Part shown: piece after piece, positions 50,726-59,875 of the stretch
Layout: each line of letters opens with the position of its first letter
Numbering within the stretch: the first letter of the stretch is position 1
Position numbers and translations under genes: made by a program
The notes under the pieces: model-generated
Database searches by the model: none
What the model was told of the DNA's origin: nothing
Seen by the model: only the letters and a program-made list of their open reading frames with translations
Source: Kordia sp964351775
GTDB taxonomy: Bacteria > Bacteroidota > Bacteroidia > Flavobacteriales > Flavobacteriaceae
Reading direction: 5' to 3'
DNA length: 64,000 bases
Assembly (NCBI GenBank): GCA_964351775.1
Contig: CAYGPQ010000006.1
Coordinates: forward strand, 7,549-71,548

Positions 50726-52525
50726 ATGAAAAAGTTGATATATATTATTTTCTTAACTCTCGCTTTGATAGCATGTGAAGATGTCAAAAAACAAAATACA
50801 ACAACTGCGGATCTCATTGTAACCAATGCAAAAGTAGCAGTAATGAATAGTAACAGAACAATCACAGAAGCCATTGCTGTAAAGGATGGCAAAATATTGA
50901 AAACAGGCACGAATGAAGCAATTTTAAAGCTAAAAAGTGAAAACACAAAAACGATTGATGCCAAAGGAAAAACAATCATTCCTGGACTAAATGATTCACA
51001 TTTACACTTAACAAGAGGCGGAAGATTTTTCAATGCAGAATTACGTTGGGATGGTGTAAAAAGCTTAAAACGTGCATTGCAAATGCTAAAAGAACAAGCA
51101 GCACGGACGCCTGAAGGACAATGGGTAAGAGTCATTGGTGGATGGAGTCCTTTTCAATTTGAAGAAAAACGTTTTCCAACACCTAAAGAAATTAACGAAG
51201 CAACTGGAAATGTACCAACGTATGTACTTTTTCTATACAGCAGAGCATGGCTCAACAAAGCAGGTTTAGCAGCTTTAAATATTGACGAAACTACAAAAGC
51301 TCCAAAAGGAAGTAGTTTTGAAAAAGGCGCAGATGGAAAACTTACAGGAGTTTTACTCGCAGAGCCAAATCCGACCATATTATATGCAAGAATAGGTGCA
51401 TTGCCGCCGTTAACAGAAGCTGAAATGGTGAACAGTACGAAGCAATTCTACAGAGAGCTAAATAGTTTCGGAATTACCAGTGGAATTGACGCTGGTGGCG
51501 GCGGACACAAATTTCCAAAAGATTATTCAGGAACAAAAGTTTTAGCCGATGCAGGAGAAATGCCAATACGATTATCGTACTATTTATTTCCACAAAACAA
51601 AGGAAATGAATACGAAGAATTTCAAAACTGGATTGCTAACAATAAGGTTGGTCACAATGGTGAAATTCACTTAGATCATGGATATGAACTTGAAGGTGGA
51701 GGAGAATTCCTTGCGTGGAGCGCGGGAGACTTCGAAAACTTTTTAGCACCACAACCACTACTTGAAGACAGACCAACGTGGAGAGAAGATCTTAAAAAAG
51801 TCATCCGATTACATGTTGATAGTGGTTGGCCATTTAGAATTCATGCTACATACGGCGAAACTATCGCAAACATGTTAGATGTCATTGAAGAAGTAAACAA
51901 CGAAACCAATGGAAAACTAGCTTCCAAGCGTTGGCTATTTGATCATGCAGAAACCGTAAAAGAAAAAGAATTGCAACGCATCAAAGCACTTAATGGCGGA
52001 ATTGCGATACAAGCGAGAATGGCGTATGCAGGCGAATTTTTCGTAGAACGTTACGGTGCAGACAAAGCAAAACAGGCACCGCCAGTTCGTAAAATGATAG
52101 ATGCCGGATTGCCAGTTGGTGCAGGAACCGACGGAACACGTGTGGCAAGTTACAATCCTTGGCCAGCCTTATATTGGTTGATTACAGGAAAAACTGTTGG
52201 TGACTTTCAATTAGCTGAAACAACAAACCAACTATCAAGAGAAGAAGCCTTGCATTTATATACAAAAGGTAGCGCATGGATTTCTAACGAAGAAACCGTA
52301 AAAGGCACCTTAGAAGATGGCATGTTTGCTGACTTCACCATACTATCAGATGATTATTTCACAGTGCCAGCGGCTAAAATAAACGATATAAAATCAGTCT
52401 TAACAGTTGTAGATGGGAATGTGGTTTACGGCGCTCAAGAATATAAAGCTTTGAATCCTTCTTTACCAGAAGTAATACCTGATTGGTCACCTGTAAAGTA
52501 CTTTGGTGGTTATCAAAACAAATAA
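50726..52525 (+). CDS. Amidohydrolase family lipoprotein (YtcJ-like)
   Basis: 599 residues. A lipobox (FLTLALIACEDVKK) anchors it outside the cytoplasm. The metal-dependent hydrolase signature is GLNDSHLHLTRGG (HxH) with a distant His/Asp set around GWPFRIHATYGET, FDHAETV and AGTDGT. This is the YtcJ/amidohydrolase-3 type that opens C-N bonds in cyclic amides and formamides. The substrate is unknown. It follows the isochorismatase-like gene, with an attenuator-type hairpin between. Confidence 0.87.
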   Translation: MKKLIYIIFLTLALIACEDVKKQNTTTADLIVTNAKVAVMNSNRTITEAIAVKDGKILKTGTNEAILKLKSENTKTIDAKGKTIIPGLNDSHLHLTRGGRFFNAELRWDGVKSLKRALQMLKEQAARTPEGQWVRVIGGWSPFQFEEKRFPTPKEINEATGNVPTYVLFLYSRAWLNKAGLAALNIDETTKAPKGSSFEKGADGKLTGVLLAEPNPTILYARIGALPPLTEAEMVNSTKQFYRELNSFGITSGIDAGGGGHKFPKDYSGTKVLADAGEMPIRLSYYLFPQNKGNEYEEFQNWIANNKVGHNGEIHLDHGYELEGGGEFLAWSAGDFENFLAPQPLLEDRPTWREDLKKVIRLHVDSGWPFRIHATYGETIANMLDVIEEVNNETNGKLASKRWLFDHAETVKEKELQRIKALNGGIAIQARMAYAGEFFVERYGADKAKQAPPVRKMIDAGLPVGAGTDGTRVASYNPWPALYWLITGKTVGDFQLAETTNQLSREEALHLYTKGSAWISNEETVKGTLEDGMFADFTILSDDYFTVPAAKINDIKSVLTVVDGNVVYGAQEYKALNPSLPEVIPDWSPVKYFGGYQNK

Positions 52526-52536
52526 AACAAAAACTA

Positions 52537-53127
52537 ATGAAAAAAATTCTAAAAATTAATTCTAGTAGTAATACTAAAACTTCAACAAGTAGGACATATG
52601 TTGATAAAACAGTAGATAAGATTAAAAATCAGTTCACTGATATAGAGGTCACTGAAAGAGATGTTGCCTATTCTGATTTACCTTTTATAGATGAAAAAAT
52701 GCTAAATGCTCTTTTTGTTAATGGAGAGAGAACAATAGAACAAAAAGAAGCATTAGTTATTTCAGATGCTCTAGTTGATGAACTAATTGAAGCAGATTAT
52801 ATTGTTATAGGCTCGCCTATATATAATTTTTCAGTACCTGCATCACTCAAAGCATATTTTGATTTAATAGCTCGTGCGGGACGTACATTTAAATACACGG
52901 ATAGTGGTCCAGAAGGTCTATTAAAAGATAAAAAAGCATTTATTGTAATCTCTAGTGGCGGAACAGTCGTTGGGAGTGCCATTGATTTTGCTTCGACTTA
53001 CATTAGTCACTTTTTATCCTTCCTCGGAATTTCAGATGTAGAAATAATAGCATTAGACCAATTAATGTTTAATGCTGATGAGGTTATTAAAAAAGCAGAA
53101 CATACAATAAAAGCGATTGAAGTTTAA
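52537..53127 (+). CDS. FMN-dependent NADH-azoreductase
   Basis: 196 residues from ATG 52537. The frame is open back to 52483, but that start overlaps the amidohydrolase gene. MKKILKINSSSNTKTSTSRT is the AzoR opening with the flavin phosphate loop. IGSPIYNFSVPASLKAYFD is the flavin isoalloxazine motif, and ISSGGTV and a C-terminal helix complete the flavodoxin-like fold. AzoR enzymes reduce azo dyes and, physiologically, quinones by two-electron transfer, which limits redox cycling. It fits with the pirin and YceI neighbours. Confidence 0.9.
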   Translation: MKKILKINSSSNTKTSTSRTYVDKTVDKIKNQFTDIEVTERDVAYSDLPFIDEKMLNALFVNGERTIEQKEALVISDALVDELIEADYIVIGSPIYNFSVPASLKAYFDLIARAGRTFKYTDSGPEGLLKDKKAFIVISSGGTVVGSAIDFASTYISHFLSFLGISDVEIIALDQLMFNADEVIKKAEHTIKAIEV

Positions 53128-53169
53128 AAAAACAAAAAATCAAATACTAATTTTTAAAAACAAACAAAA

Positions 53170-53694
53170 ATGGAAACACAAGTAAAAACAGCATGGAATA
53201 TTGATGCAGCACATTCAGAAATCAGTTTTAAAGTAAAACACATGATGATTTCAACAGTAACAGGACATTTTGAAAATTTCAATGCTATTGTAGAAACAGA
53301 CAATTCACAATTTATTAATGCAGATTTCAGCTTTACAGCTCAAATTGATGCTATCAATACCAAAAATAAAGATCGAGATGCACATTTAAAGTCAGCGGAT
53401 TTTTTCAATGCAACTACATATCCAGAAATGACATTCAAGTCTACATCGTATGATGGAAATAGCATGATTGGCGATTTAACAATTAAAGACGTAACCAAAG
53501 AAATTGAACTAGCTGTAGATTTCAATGGTATTGCTGTTGATCCTTACGGACAAACCAAAGCGGGCTTTGAAATAACTGGTAAAATCAATAGAAAAGATTT
53601 TGGTCTTACTTGGAGTGCAGTCACAGAAGCAGGAAGTATTGTGGTTAGTGACACCATCCGATTAGTAATCGATTTACAATTTATAAAACAGTAA
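53170..53694 (+). CDS. YceI family protein (polyisoprenoid-binding lipocalin-like)
   Basis: 174 residues. The YceI pattern is AWNIDAAHSEISFKVKHMMI at the start, GDLTIKDVTKEIELAVDFNG, and DFGLTW near the end. The fold is a ten-stranded barrel that holds a polyisoprenoid chain. There is no signal peptide, so it is cytoplasmic here. YceI genes are often induced by acid, osmotic or quinone stress and sit next to azoreductase or pirin genes in flavobacteria. It belongs to the operon that starts at 48974. Confidence 0.9.
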   Translation: METQVKTAWNIDAAHSEISFKVKHMMISTVTGHFENFNAIVETDNSQFINADFSFTAQIDAINTKNKDRDAHLKSADFFNATTYPEMTFKSTSYDGNSMIGDLTIKDVTKEIELAVDFNGIAVDPYGQTKAGFEITGKINRKDFGLTWSAVTEAGSIVVSDTIRLVIDLQFIKQ

Positions 53695-53792
53695 CTATTT
53701 ATACGTAGTCAAAAAAATCCTTTATACATTTTTAAAACCTGATAAAGTTTTGATTTACAAACACATGATATTAATTAAAAAATTGTAAACCT

Positions 53793-55154
53793 ATGCGTTG
53801 TTTGTATATCATTGTATGTGTATATATCGCTTTCGAGGAATCGGTCTCTGGGCAAGTTGCAGTGTCAACACCACCAATAGTAAACTTTACACTATTGCGC
53901 CAATATGATGCAATTCAAATAGAAGAACCGCAAAATAAATATCAACAGCTAAAAAAACTATCGTTGGGAAGCAATACAACACTTAGTTTTGGAGGAAGTT
54001 ACAGATTTCAGACAGAAGCGTTCATTCACGAACAATTTGAAAAAAAATCGGAACAAAATGATTATTGGTTTCTCAATCGTGCCATGTTGCATGCACACTT
54101 AAAAATTGGCAATACTTTTGAATTATTTTCAGAATTCAATTCCAGTTTAATTACAAGCAAAGAAGCAATTGTTCCTGTAGATAAAGATGAATTAAGCGTC
54201 AATCAATTATTTGCTCGCTATCAATTTCACAAAAACTGTAATCTACTTATTGGAAGGCAAAACATGCGTTTGGGAAGCGGTAGATTGATAGACATTCGCG
54301 AAGGACCAAATGTACGTTTATCATTTGATATGGTGCAACTACAATTCAAGGACAAAACTACGGAAATTACAGGGTTTTATGCCGTTCCAGTGCAACAAAA
54401 AGAAGGTGTTTTTGACAATGATTTTTTAGAAACAAATGAAACATTGTCAGCCTTGTATTGGACACAAAATTGGACACAAACGACCAATACAGATGTGTAT
54501 ATTCTTTACAAAGAAGAAGCACAAAAAACATGGAATCTAGGAACGGCAGATGACAATAGAATTTCCCTAGGGATGCGTCATTTTGGAACCTGGAAAGGTT
54601 TCAATTATAACAACGAATTTGTCTATCAATTAGGAACTTTTGGCAATCAAGATATTACTGCTTGGACGATTTCTTTTAATGTAGAAAAAGAATTTACAAT
54701 AGGTGAAAAACCAATTACGCTAGGTATTAAAACAGAAGCTATTAGTGGCGATTCTGACGCAAGTGATGCAACTTTGCAAACATTTGATGCTTTATACCCA
54801 AGAGGTGCATATTTTGGAAGAGTGGCACGTTTTGGTCCTTCAAACTTAATAGACATTCATCCGTATGCCAACCTTACACTAGGAAAACTGACACTTGAAG
54901 CTGATTACGTCGCTTTTTGGCGATTTGCTACGAATGATGGAATTTACAATCCAGCCTTAATTTTAGATTATCCTTCTGAAAATAGCCAACGCTTTATTGG
55001 ACATCAATTTGGTACAATTGCCAATTTTGAGGTTTCTCCTTTTATCAGTGTTGAATTGGAATCAAATATTATTTTACCCAGTTCATTTTTACAAGAAAGT
55101 AATCTAGATGCTACATTATATCATTTTGTGTTTACAACAGAAATACGATTTTAA
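53793..55154 (+). CDS. Alginate-export family outer-membrane barrel
   Basis: 453 residues. A signal peptide-like start (MRCLYIIVCVYIAFEESVSG) is followed by repeated amphipathic strands ending in aromatic residues, for example SGSYRF-type and TEIRF at the C-terminus, which is the usual last strand of a beta-barrel. LIGRQNMRLGSGRLIDIREGP matches the alginate-export/porin-like family. Related proteins export alginate or act as porins; the substrate here is unknown. It is the last large gene of the stress-type cluster. Confidence 0.8.
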   Translation: MRCLYIIVCVYIAFEESVSGQVAVSTPPIVNFTLLRQYDAIQIEEPQNKYQQLKKLSLGSNTTLSFGGSYRFQTEAFIHEQFEKKSEQNDYWFLNRAMLHAHLKIGNTFELFSEFNSSLITSKEAIVPVDKDELSVNQLFARYQFHKNCNLLIGRQNMRLGSGRLIDIREGPNVRLSFDMVQLQFKDKTTEITGFYAVPVQQKEGVFDNDFLETNETLSALYWTQNWTQTTNTDVYILYKEEAQKTWNLGTADDNRISLGMRHFGTWKGFNYNNEFVYQLGTFGNQDITAWTISFNVEKEFTIGEKPITLGIKTEAISGDSDASDATLQTFDALYPRGAYFGRVARFGPSNLIDIHPYANLTLGKLTLEADYVAFWRFATNDGIYNPALILDYPSENSQRFIGHQFGTIANFEVSPFISVELESNIILPSSFLQESNLDATLYHFVFTTEIRF

Positions 55155-55180
55155 AAAAAATAGTAAATTTCAATTATATT

Positions 55181-55465
55181 ATGGAAATAGAAATTAAAGA
55201 ACAACTAAACAAAGGGTTTGCAATTGCAACCGAAAACGGAGAAAAAGCTGGAGTAATGACGTATTCCATTCCGCAAGGCGATTTTATCATTATTGATCAT
55301 ACCGAAGTTGACCCAAATTATAAAGGAAAAGGTGTTGGCAAAAAACTATTATATGCTATTGTGGAAAAGATGCGTGCCGCAAACCTAAAAATTCTTCCGT
55401 TATGTCCGTTTGCAAATGCAATGTTTAAAAAATTGGACGATATTAAAGATGTTTTGAAAGCATAA
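55181..55465 (+). CDS. GNAT-type N-acetyltransferase (YidJ-like)
   Basis: 94 residues, the length of the short Gcn5-related NAT-like proteins (DUF2057/YidJ type). VDPNYKGKGVGKKLLYAIVE is motif A with the acetyl-CoA binding GKGVGK turn, and ILPLCPFANAMFKK is the C-terminal strand and helix. The target is unknown. It overlaps no other gene and ends the run of plus-strand genes from 48974. Confidence 0.85.
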   Translation: MEIEIKEQLNKGFAIATENGEKAGVMTYSIPQGDFIIIDHTEVDPNYKGKGVGKKLLYAIVEKMRAANLKILPLCPFANAMFKKLDDIKDVLKA

Positions 55466-55507
55466 AATTCATAAAACGAAATTATGAAAAGTAAAAAAAG
55501 GAAAGAG

Positions 55508-55720
55508 TTAATTTCGGGCGATTTTAATCTTACTTTCTGCCATTAATGTTGTAGAATTACGCTTTAAATAGTCAAATAATTTGTCAAGCGCATCAAATTC
55601 AGAGCTACCATTTTGGATACTTTTTACGACAATAGTATTCAAGAATTCTAATTGAGCATCACTCAGTATAAGACCTATAATAGATGCTCTATTTTGTATT
55701 CGAATCTTAAAATCAGACAT
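55508..55720 (-). CDS. Small helical protein of unknown function
   Basis: 70 residues. It reads against its neighbours, ending 42 bases from the acetyltransferase gene stop. Its composition (IGLILSDAQLEFLNTIVV, EFDALDKLFDYLKRN) suggests two amphipathic helices and no membrane segment or Cys. No family is recognised. An AT-rich upstream region separates it from the TetR gene. Confidence 0.5.
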   Translation of the reverse strand: MSDFKIRIQNRASIIGLILSDAQLEFLNTIVVKSIQNGSSEFDALDKLFDYLKRNSTTLMAESKIKIARN

Positions 55721-55862
55721 AATTTTTTATAATTAAAAAGAATAATAGTAGTAAAGTTAACGCAAATATCTCGTCAATTTTAGACACATGTGTACAATTG
55801 GATGTAGTTTATTTTCTTATATAAAATAATTGTTAAAAAAGATAATCAAAAACACTCATACG

Positions 55863-56411
55863 ATGGATAAAAATGTACTTCAATGGATTAAAATAGGATA
55901 TACAATTTTTTCTCAGAAAGGTCCCAACGGAATTAAAGTTCAGACAATTTCTAAACTAATGGGAAAAAGTAAATCTTCATTTTATCACTTTTTTTCTGAT
56001 AAAGAAATTTATATAGAAGCATTATTAAACTATCATCTTGAAAGAGCTTCAATTATTATTGAAAAAGAAAGACAGTGCAAAAATGTAAACCCCGAAATGC
56101 TTCATGTGCTTTTAGAGTTTAAAGAAGATTTATTATTTAGTAGACAGTTAAGAATTCACAGGGAAGTTAGCATCTATAAAGATTGTTTTGAAAAAATAAA
56201 TGAAATGTCAGCAGAAGTCATTATTGGCATTTGGTCAGAAATGCTAGACTTAAAAGACAACTCTGCTTCGGCAATGTTAGTATTGAATTTAAGTTTAGAA
56301 AATTTTTACCTTCAAATTACAGAAAAAACCTTAACATTTGAATGGCTCGATACGTATACAAAAGAACTTAAGGCGATGGTTAAGAGTATTCAAAATGGCT
56401 ATAAACCATAG
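55863..56411 (+). CDS. TetR/AcrR family regulator, paralogue 1
   Basis: 182 residues from ATG 55863; an in-frame TTG at 55830 is less likely. The helix-turn-helix is ISKLMGKSKSSFYHFFSDKE. The C-terminal helices resemble those of the TetR protein at 63254-63799: CKNVNPE versus CKNINPE, DLLF-x-QL, and NFYLQI versus NFFLQI. It precedes a set of small membrane and thioesterase genes. It may control them and respond to a hydrophobic ligand (inference). Confidence 0.87.
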   Translation: MDKNVLQWIKIGYTIFSQKGPNGIKVQTISKLMGKSKSSFYHFFSDKEIYIEALLNYHLERASIIIEKERQCKNVNPEMLHVLLEFKEDLLFSRQLRIHREVSIYKDCFEKINEMSAEVIIGIWSEMLDLKDNSASAMLVLNLSLENFYLQITEKTLTFEWLDTYTKELKAMVKSIQNGYKP

Positions 56412-56496
56412 TCCATTGTACACTAGTGTCTATAATATTGTTCAGTTTAGTTGTAGTTTTAAATCATAAATAAAACAATACAACAAACACGTTTAC

Positions 56497-56829
56497 ATGA
56501 AATTATTTAGAATACTAGTCATTGTCATCGCCATGACTGTTTATACATATACAATATATACTGGACTGCATACCGGCTGGAATTTATTTTCAGTTTTCTT
56601 TGAAGATATCTTAAATGTTACATGGCGGGGACAGTTTAATATTGACTTCCTAAGTTATTTACTACTAACAGCATTATGGACTTCTTGGCGCCAAAAATTT
56701 TCAAGTTTGGGGATTGTATTAGGATTGTTTGCCCTTGTTGGTGGCATCATGTTTTTGGCGCCATATCTCTTGTATCTCACGTATAAGAATCATAATGATA
56801 TTCATAAAGTTTTATTGGGTAAAAATTAA
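56497..56829 (+). CDS. Small integral membrane protein
   Basis: 110 residues. Three hydrophobic stretches are seen at about 5-22, 50-63 and 70-93, with short charged loops (NVTWRGQFNID). LALW-TSWRQKFSS and GIVLGLFALVGGIMFLAPY are typical of small unknown membrane proteins in this family. No named family is recognised. It lies just upstream of a thioesterase gene and downstream of the TetR gene, so co-transcription is likely. Confidence 0.65.
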   Translation: MKLFRILVIVIAMTVYTYTIYTGLHTGWNLFSVFFEDILNVTWRGQFNIDFLSYLLLTALWTSWRQKFSSLGIVLGLFALVGGIMFLAPYLLYLTYKNHNDIHKVLLGKN

Positions 56830-56853
56830 AATCCTAATTTCTAAGACATCTTT

Positions 56854-57342
56854 ATGGAAAAAATTCTTCAGAGCAGCACAAAAATAAGATTTCAAGATTG
56901 CGATCCATTCAATCATCTTAATAATTCTAAATATCTAGATTATTTTATGAATGCACGTGAAGACCAAGCGCTTCAATATTATAATCTCAATATACACAAG
57001 CACTTTGTAACTACTAAAAATAGTTGGGTGGTCGCTAGCAATCAAATAGCCTATTTAAAACCTGTTTTTTTAATGGAAACGGTTGTTATTGAATCTCAAA
57101 TATTTGAATGTACGAAAAACACTTTGTATGTTGAAATGACGATGTGGAATGCCAAGAAAAATCAATTGAAGTCTATCTTATGGGTGAAATTTGTGTATTT
57201 CAATAGTGAAAAATCAATAAAGACAAATCATGCTGAGGCTTTAATGGAATTATTTCTAAAAGTAACAACATCAATAGCAGAATCTAACTTTGAAGAAAGA
57301 GTACGCTCTCTAAAAAACAAAGCTATCGCTCAGACAATTTAA
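56854..57342 (+). CDS. 4HBT/hot-dog acyl-CoA thioesterase (YbgC-like)
   Basis: 162 residues. TKIRFQDCDPFNHLNNSKYL is the hot-dog opening with the Asp-containing catalytic loop (QDCDPFNHLNN). The long hydrophobic helix YFMNAREDQALQYYN and strands SWVVASNQIAYLKPV complete the fold. Members hydrolyse acyl-CoA thioesters. The chain length preferred here is unknown. It follows the membrane protein gene at 24 bases. Confidence 0.87.
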   Translation: MEKILQSSTKIRFQDCDPFNHLNNSKYLDYFMNAREDQALQYYNLNIHKHFVTTKNSWVVASNQIAYLKPVFLMETVVIESQIFECTKNTLYVEMTMWNAKKNQLKSILWVKFVYFNSEKSIKTNHAEALMELFLKVTTSIAESNFEERVRSLKNKAIAQTI

Positions 57343-57366
57343 ATAGAAAATTAAGCAAGCACAACA

Positions 57367-57789
57367 ATGACGCAAAAGTTTCACAAGTCGTATTTAAAAA
57401 TTACCGCCATAGTTGTAGGCTCTTTTGGTCCTATATTTTTCTTAGGAACCATGCTTGCAACTTCCGAACCCGCACGATGGTCACTAGATCTTCTGAGTTG
57501 GCCATTAGATGGACAACAAGAGTATACCGCTGCAACAACACGGTTTCTTTCTGCGCTAACTGGTGGTTTTCTTTTTGGTTGGGGAGTTTGTATTTGGTGC
57601 TTGCAAAAGTGGGTATATGACAGTGCGCCTGAAGGCGTTCGGAAATCTGTACTCATCGGCTTGCTTGCCTGGTTTGTATTGGATAGTACAGGTTCTATAA
57701 CTTCTGGAAATGCTTCAAACGCTTTATGTAACATTTTAGTTTTGTTATTAGCTGTAGGACCACTTTGGAAGCCCGCAACAATAAAATGA
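57367..57789 (+). CDS. Four-helix membrane protein of unknown function
   Basis: 140 residues, with hydrophobic stretches at about 10-30, 58-76, 88-103 and 112-132. The loop DLLSWPLDGQQEYTAATTRF is conserved-looking in proteins of this type, but no family is assigned. It follows the thioesterase gene by 24 bases. A 12 bp hairpin lies 77 bases past its stop. Confidence 0.65.
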   Translation: MTQKFHKSYLKITAIVVGSFGPIFFLGTMLATSEPARWSLDLLSWPLDGQQEYTAATTRFLSALTGGFLFGWGVCIWCLQKWVYDSAPEGVRKSVLIGLLAWFVLDSTGSITSGNASNALCNILVLLLAVGPLWKPATIK

Positions 57790-57865
57790 AGAAATGGTAT
57801 AAATGATTTACCGTACTAATTACTTTAAGTTCAAAATATTCTTGTTTTGCACACATTTACAGTTA

Positions 57866-57898
57866 GTTACTAAAAACAGATTTTATGTTTTTAGTAAC
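57866..57898. terminator. Hairpin between the membrane protein gene and the AraC gene
   Basis: GTTACTAAAAAC (57866-57877) and GTTTTTAGTAAC (57887-57898) form a perfect 12 bp stem with a 9-base loop. The T-run is inside the stem, so it may be a terminator or a regulatory site for the downstream AraC gene. Confidence 0.5.
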
Positions 57899-57947
57899 GA
57901 CTGTTAAAAAATATACACGTATGTAATAATATAAACTTTTGAGAATA

Positions 57948-58778
57948 ATGAAAATTATTTCTATTCCTCCGAAAAATGATTTGCTTAAAAACTACATTGA
58001 TTGTATTCATATACTTCAAAAAGAACATCATGAAAAAGATGCAGATATTATTGTCTTTCCTCATGTTAATACGGGTATTAGTTTCTCGAAAACTGCTAAA
58101 CTCATAAAAGTAAATGCTAACTATTTTAAACTTAAGCACAATCCTAATAATAGAGTACTAGTTTATTTTAATCATAATCTCAGCACACCAATGCGCTTGA
58201 ATTATGAAGGATTCTATTACGAAATTACCATTTCATTCAGACCTCTTGGAATATATGCGTTTATAAATAACGAAGTGCCTGTTGGAAACAGCGTTGATTG
58301 TTTTACACCGTTTATACCATTTCCCGATTTTGAAGATACCGCAATGAAAATTCTAAGTTTAAATGACGAAGTTGAACAGATTGAATACATAGAATCCTAT
58401 TGGCTTTCCAAACTGAATACTTTTGAACATGCCTTTTTAAAAGAAGCGGTGAAAGAGATTCAGCATCCAACATTTACAGTCAAAGAATTTACCAAAAAGA
58501 ACAATCTTACAGTTAAGTCATTTATTTTTCATTTTAAAAAATATTTAGGACGAACACCAACTCAGCATAAAAAAATATTACGGTTTAGGCACTCTATAGA
58601 TAAAAAGTATGCAATGAATAGAAATAAAAACTTCACACAAGTTGCCTTAGATGCTGGCTATTTTGACCAATCACACTTTATAAAAGACTACAAAAACCTA
58701 ATAGGAGAAATTCCAAAAGAGTTTTTTAAGAATATTAATGATTTTTTAGATACAGGTGTTGTACATACTCAAGGATAG
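57948..58778 (+). CDS. AraC family transcriptional regulator
   Basis: 276 residues from ATG 57948; an in-frame TTG at 57939 is less likely. An N-terminal sensing domain (about 1-150) is followed by a double helix-turn-helix: TVKEFTKKNNLTVKSFIFHF, KYLGRTPTQ, then FTQVALDAGYFDQSHFIKDY. The end of this protein matches the decayed remnant at 46518-46617, so the family had at least one other copy here. It is upstream of the small secreted-protein genes and may control them. Confidence 0.87.
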   Translation: MKIISIPPKNDLLKNYIDCIHILQKEHHEKDADIIVFPHVNTGISFSKTAKLIKVNANYFKLKHNPNNRVLVYFNHNLSTPMRLNYEGFYYEITISFRPLGIYAFINNEVPVGNSVDCFTPFIPFPDFEDTAMKILSLNDEVEQIEYIESYWLSKLNTFEHAFLKEAVKEIQHPTFTVKEFTKKNNLTVKSFIFHFKKYLGRTPTQHKKILRFRHSIDKKYAMNRNKNFTQVALDAGYFDQSHFIKDYKNLIGEIPKEFFKNINDFLDTGVVHTQG

Positions 58779-58815
58779 GTAATTTTTTTACAATTTTTTT
58801 ATTTTTTTATTTTTT

Positions 58816-58847
58816 TTCTTTGTCTAAGGACAAAGAATATTTTTTCA
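58816..58847 (+). terminator. Terminator of the AraC gene
   Basis: TTCTTTGTC and GACAAAGAA form a 9 bp stem with a 4-base loop and a T-run, 37 bases past the stop. Confidence 0.75.
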
Positions 58848-58932
58848 TAACTAATTAATTATAAGGTGTTTGTAACAAATTTTATTTCTTTGATACTTAT
58901 GATTTAAATGATAAAATTTTAAATTAAATGTT

Positions 58933-59385
58933 ATGAGAAAAATTATGAATTACAGTTTTTTAATCGCGATTTGTCTATCACTTTTTGCATTTAACTCTTT
59001 AAAGACTCCAGAAAAAGATCTTGTTGGTGTTTGGAGTATTGACGAATCATTAGTGTCCAAAACCGTAGAAAAAATACTCGCTAGAGTCGAAAAATCAAAT
59101 CCTGAACAAGCTATTGAATTAGAAAAACAAAAAGATGCCATAGCAGCAGCTATAAGAATAACAACTTTAGAATTCAAGAAAAACAAAGAGTACATCCTTA
59201 CTACTGGTTTTGACAATATTCCAAGAATAGGAAGTTGGGAAATTAATAGCAAAGAATCACTTTTTATAAGAATTGATTCTAAAGGAGAAATAACAGAAGA
59301 TAAAATCGTAGAAATTACATCTTCTCGATTCAGAATTGTAAAATCAAGTACAAAAGATACCATTACCTACAATAAAAAAAATTAA
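58933..59385 (+). CDS. Secreted lipocalin-like protein, copy 1
   Basis: 150 residues. A signal peptide-like start (MRKIMNYSFLIAICLSLFAF) is followed by VGVWSIDESLV and a beta-rich C-terminal half (LEFKKNKEYILTTGF, RIGSWEINSKESLFI). The G-x-W start of a barrel and alternating strands suggest a lipocalin-type fold, as in many small Bacteroidota secreted proteins. The function is unknown. The next gene is a likely relative. Confidence 0.68.
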   Translation: MRKIMNYSFLIAICLSLFAFNSLKTPEKDLVGVWSIDESLVSKTVEKILARVEKSNPEQAIELEKQKDAIAAAIRITTLEFKKNKEYILTTGFDNIPRIGSWEINSKESLFIRIDSKGEITEDKIVEITSSRFRIVKSSTKDTITYNKKN

Positions 59386-59392
59386 GACTAAA

Positions 59393-59875
59393 ATGAACCA
59401 AATAAAAAACATAATGTCCCTTTTGGTAATTGCAATTTCGAGCCTTTCGGTTTGTTTTGCAACTACTCTTGAAGATAATACAGCACAACTTTTAGAGGGC
59501 AAATGGAGATTAGTAAAAGTAAAAGAAATAGGTGCTTGGTCTATTAAACATAAAAACTTACTATCTGAAAATAATAATACCACCATTGAATTCAACAAAA
59601 ATAATCAATGCCAAGTGATTATAAATGGCGAAAAGATAGAAACATCGTATGCTACTAATGCCTATTTAGAAGAGAATTATGGTGTACTCATTATAGACCA
59701 ATTTATTACTACCAATATATCATATTATAAAAAGAGAAATTTAAAATTAAGCTGTGAATCAATTAGTTTGATTCCTTCAAAATGGGAGAAAATTGCAGTT
59801 ACAAAAAGAAAAATAGTGTTTTACCAATTTAAGGATAATGGTAGAATAAAATATGTTTTAGAAAAAGTGAACTAA
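59393..59875 (+). CDS. Secreted lipocalin-like protein, copy 2
   Basis: 160 residues. A signal peptide-like start (MNQIKNIMSLLVIAISSLSV) precedes EGKWRLVKVKEIG, then strands with FNKNNQCQVIINGEKI. The opening GxW-type strand and the order of strands resemble the preceding protein, though the identity is low. It ends in a TAATG overlap with the alpha/beta hydrolase gene, so translation is coupled. Confidence 0.68.
   Translation: MNQIKNIMSLLVIAISSLSVCFATTLEDNTAQLLEGKWRLVKVKEIGAWSIKHKNLLSENNNTTIEFNKNNQCQVIINGEKIETSYATNAYLEENYGVLIIDQFITTNISYYKKRNLKLSCESISLIPSKWEKIAVTKRKIVFYQFKDNGRIKYVLEKVN

Noticed and set aside
59344..59598. 84-residue minus-strand ORF across the lipocalin-like genes
   Set aside because: Antisense shadow of two real plus-strand genes.
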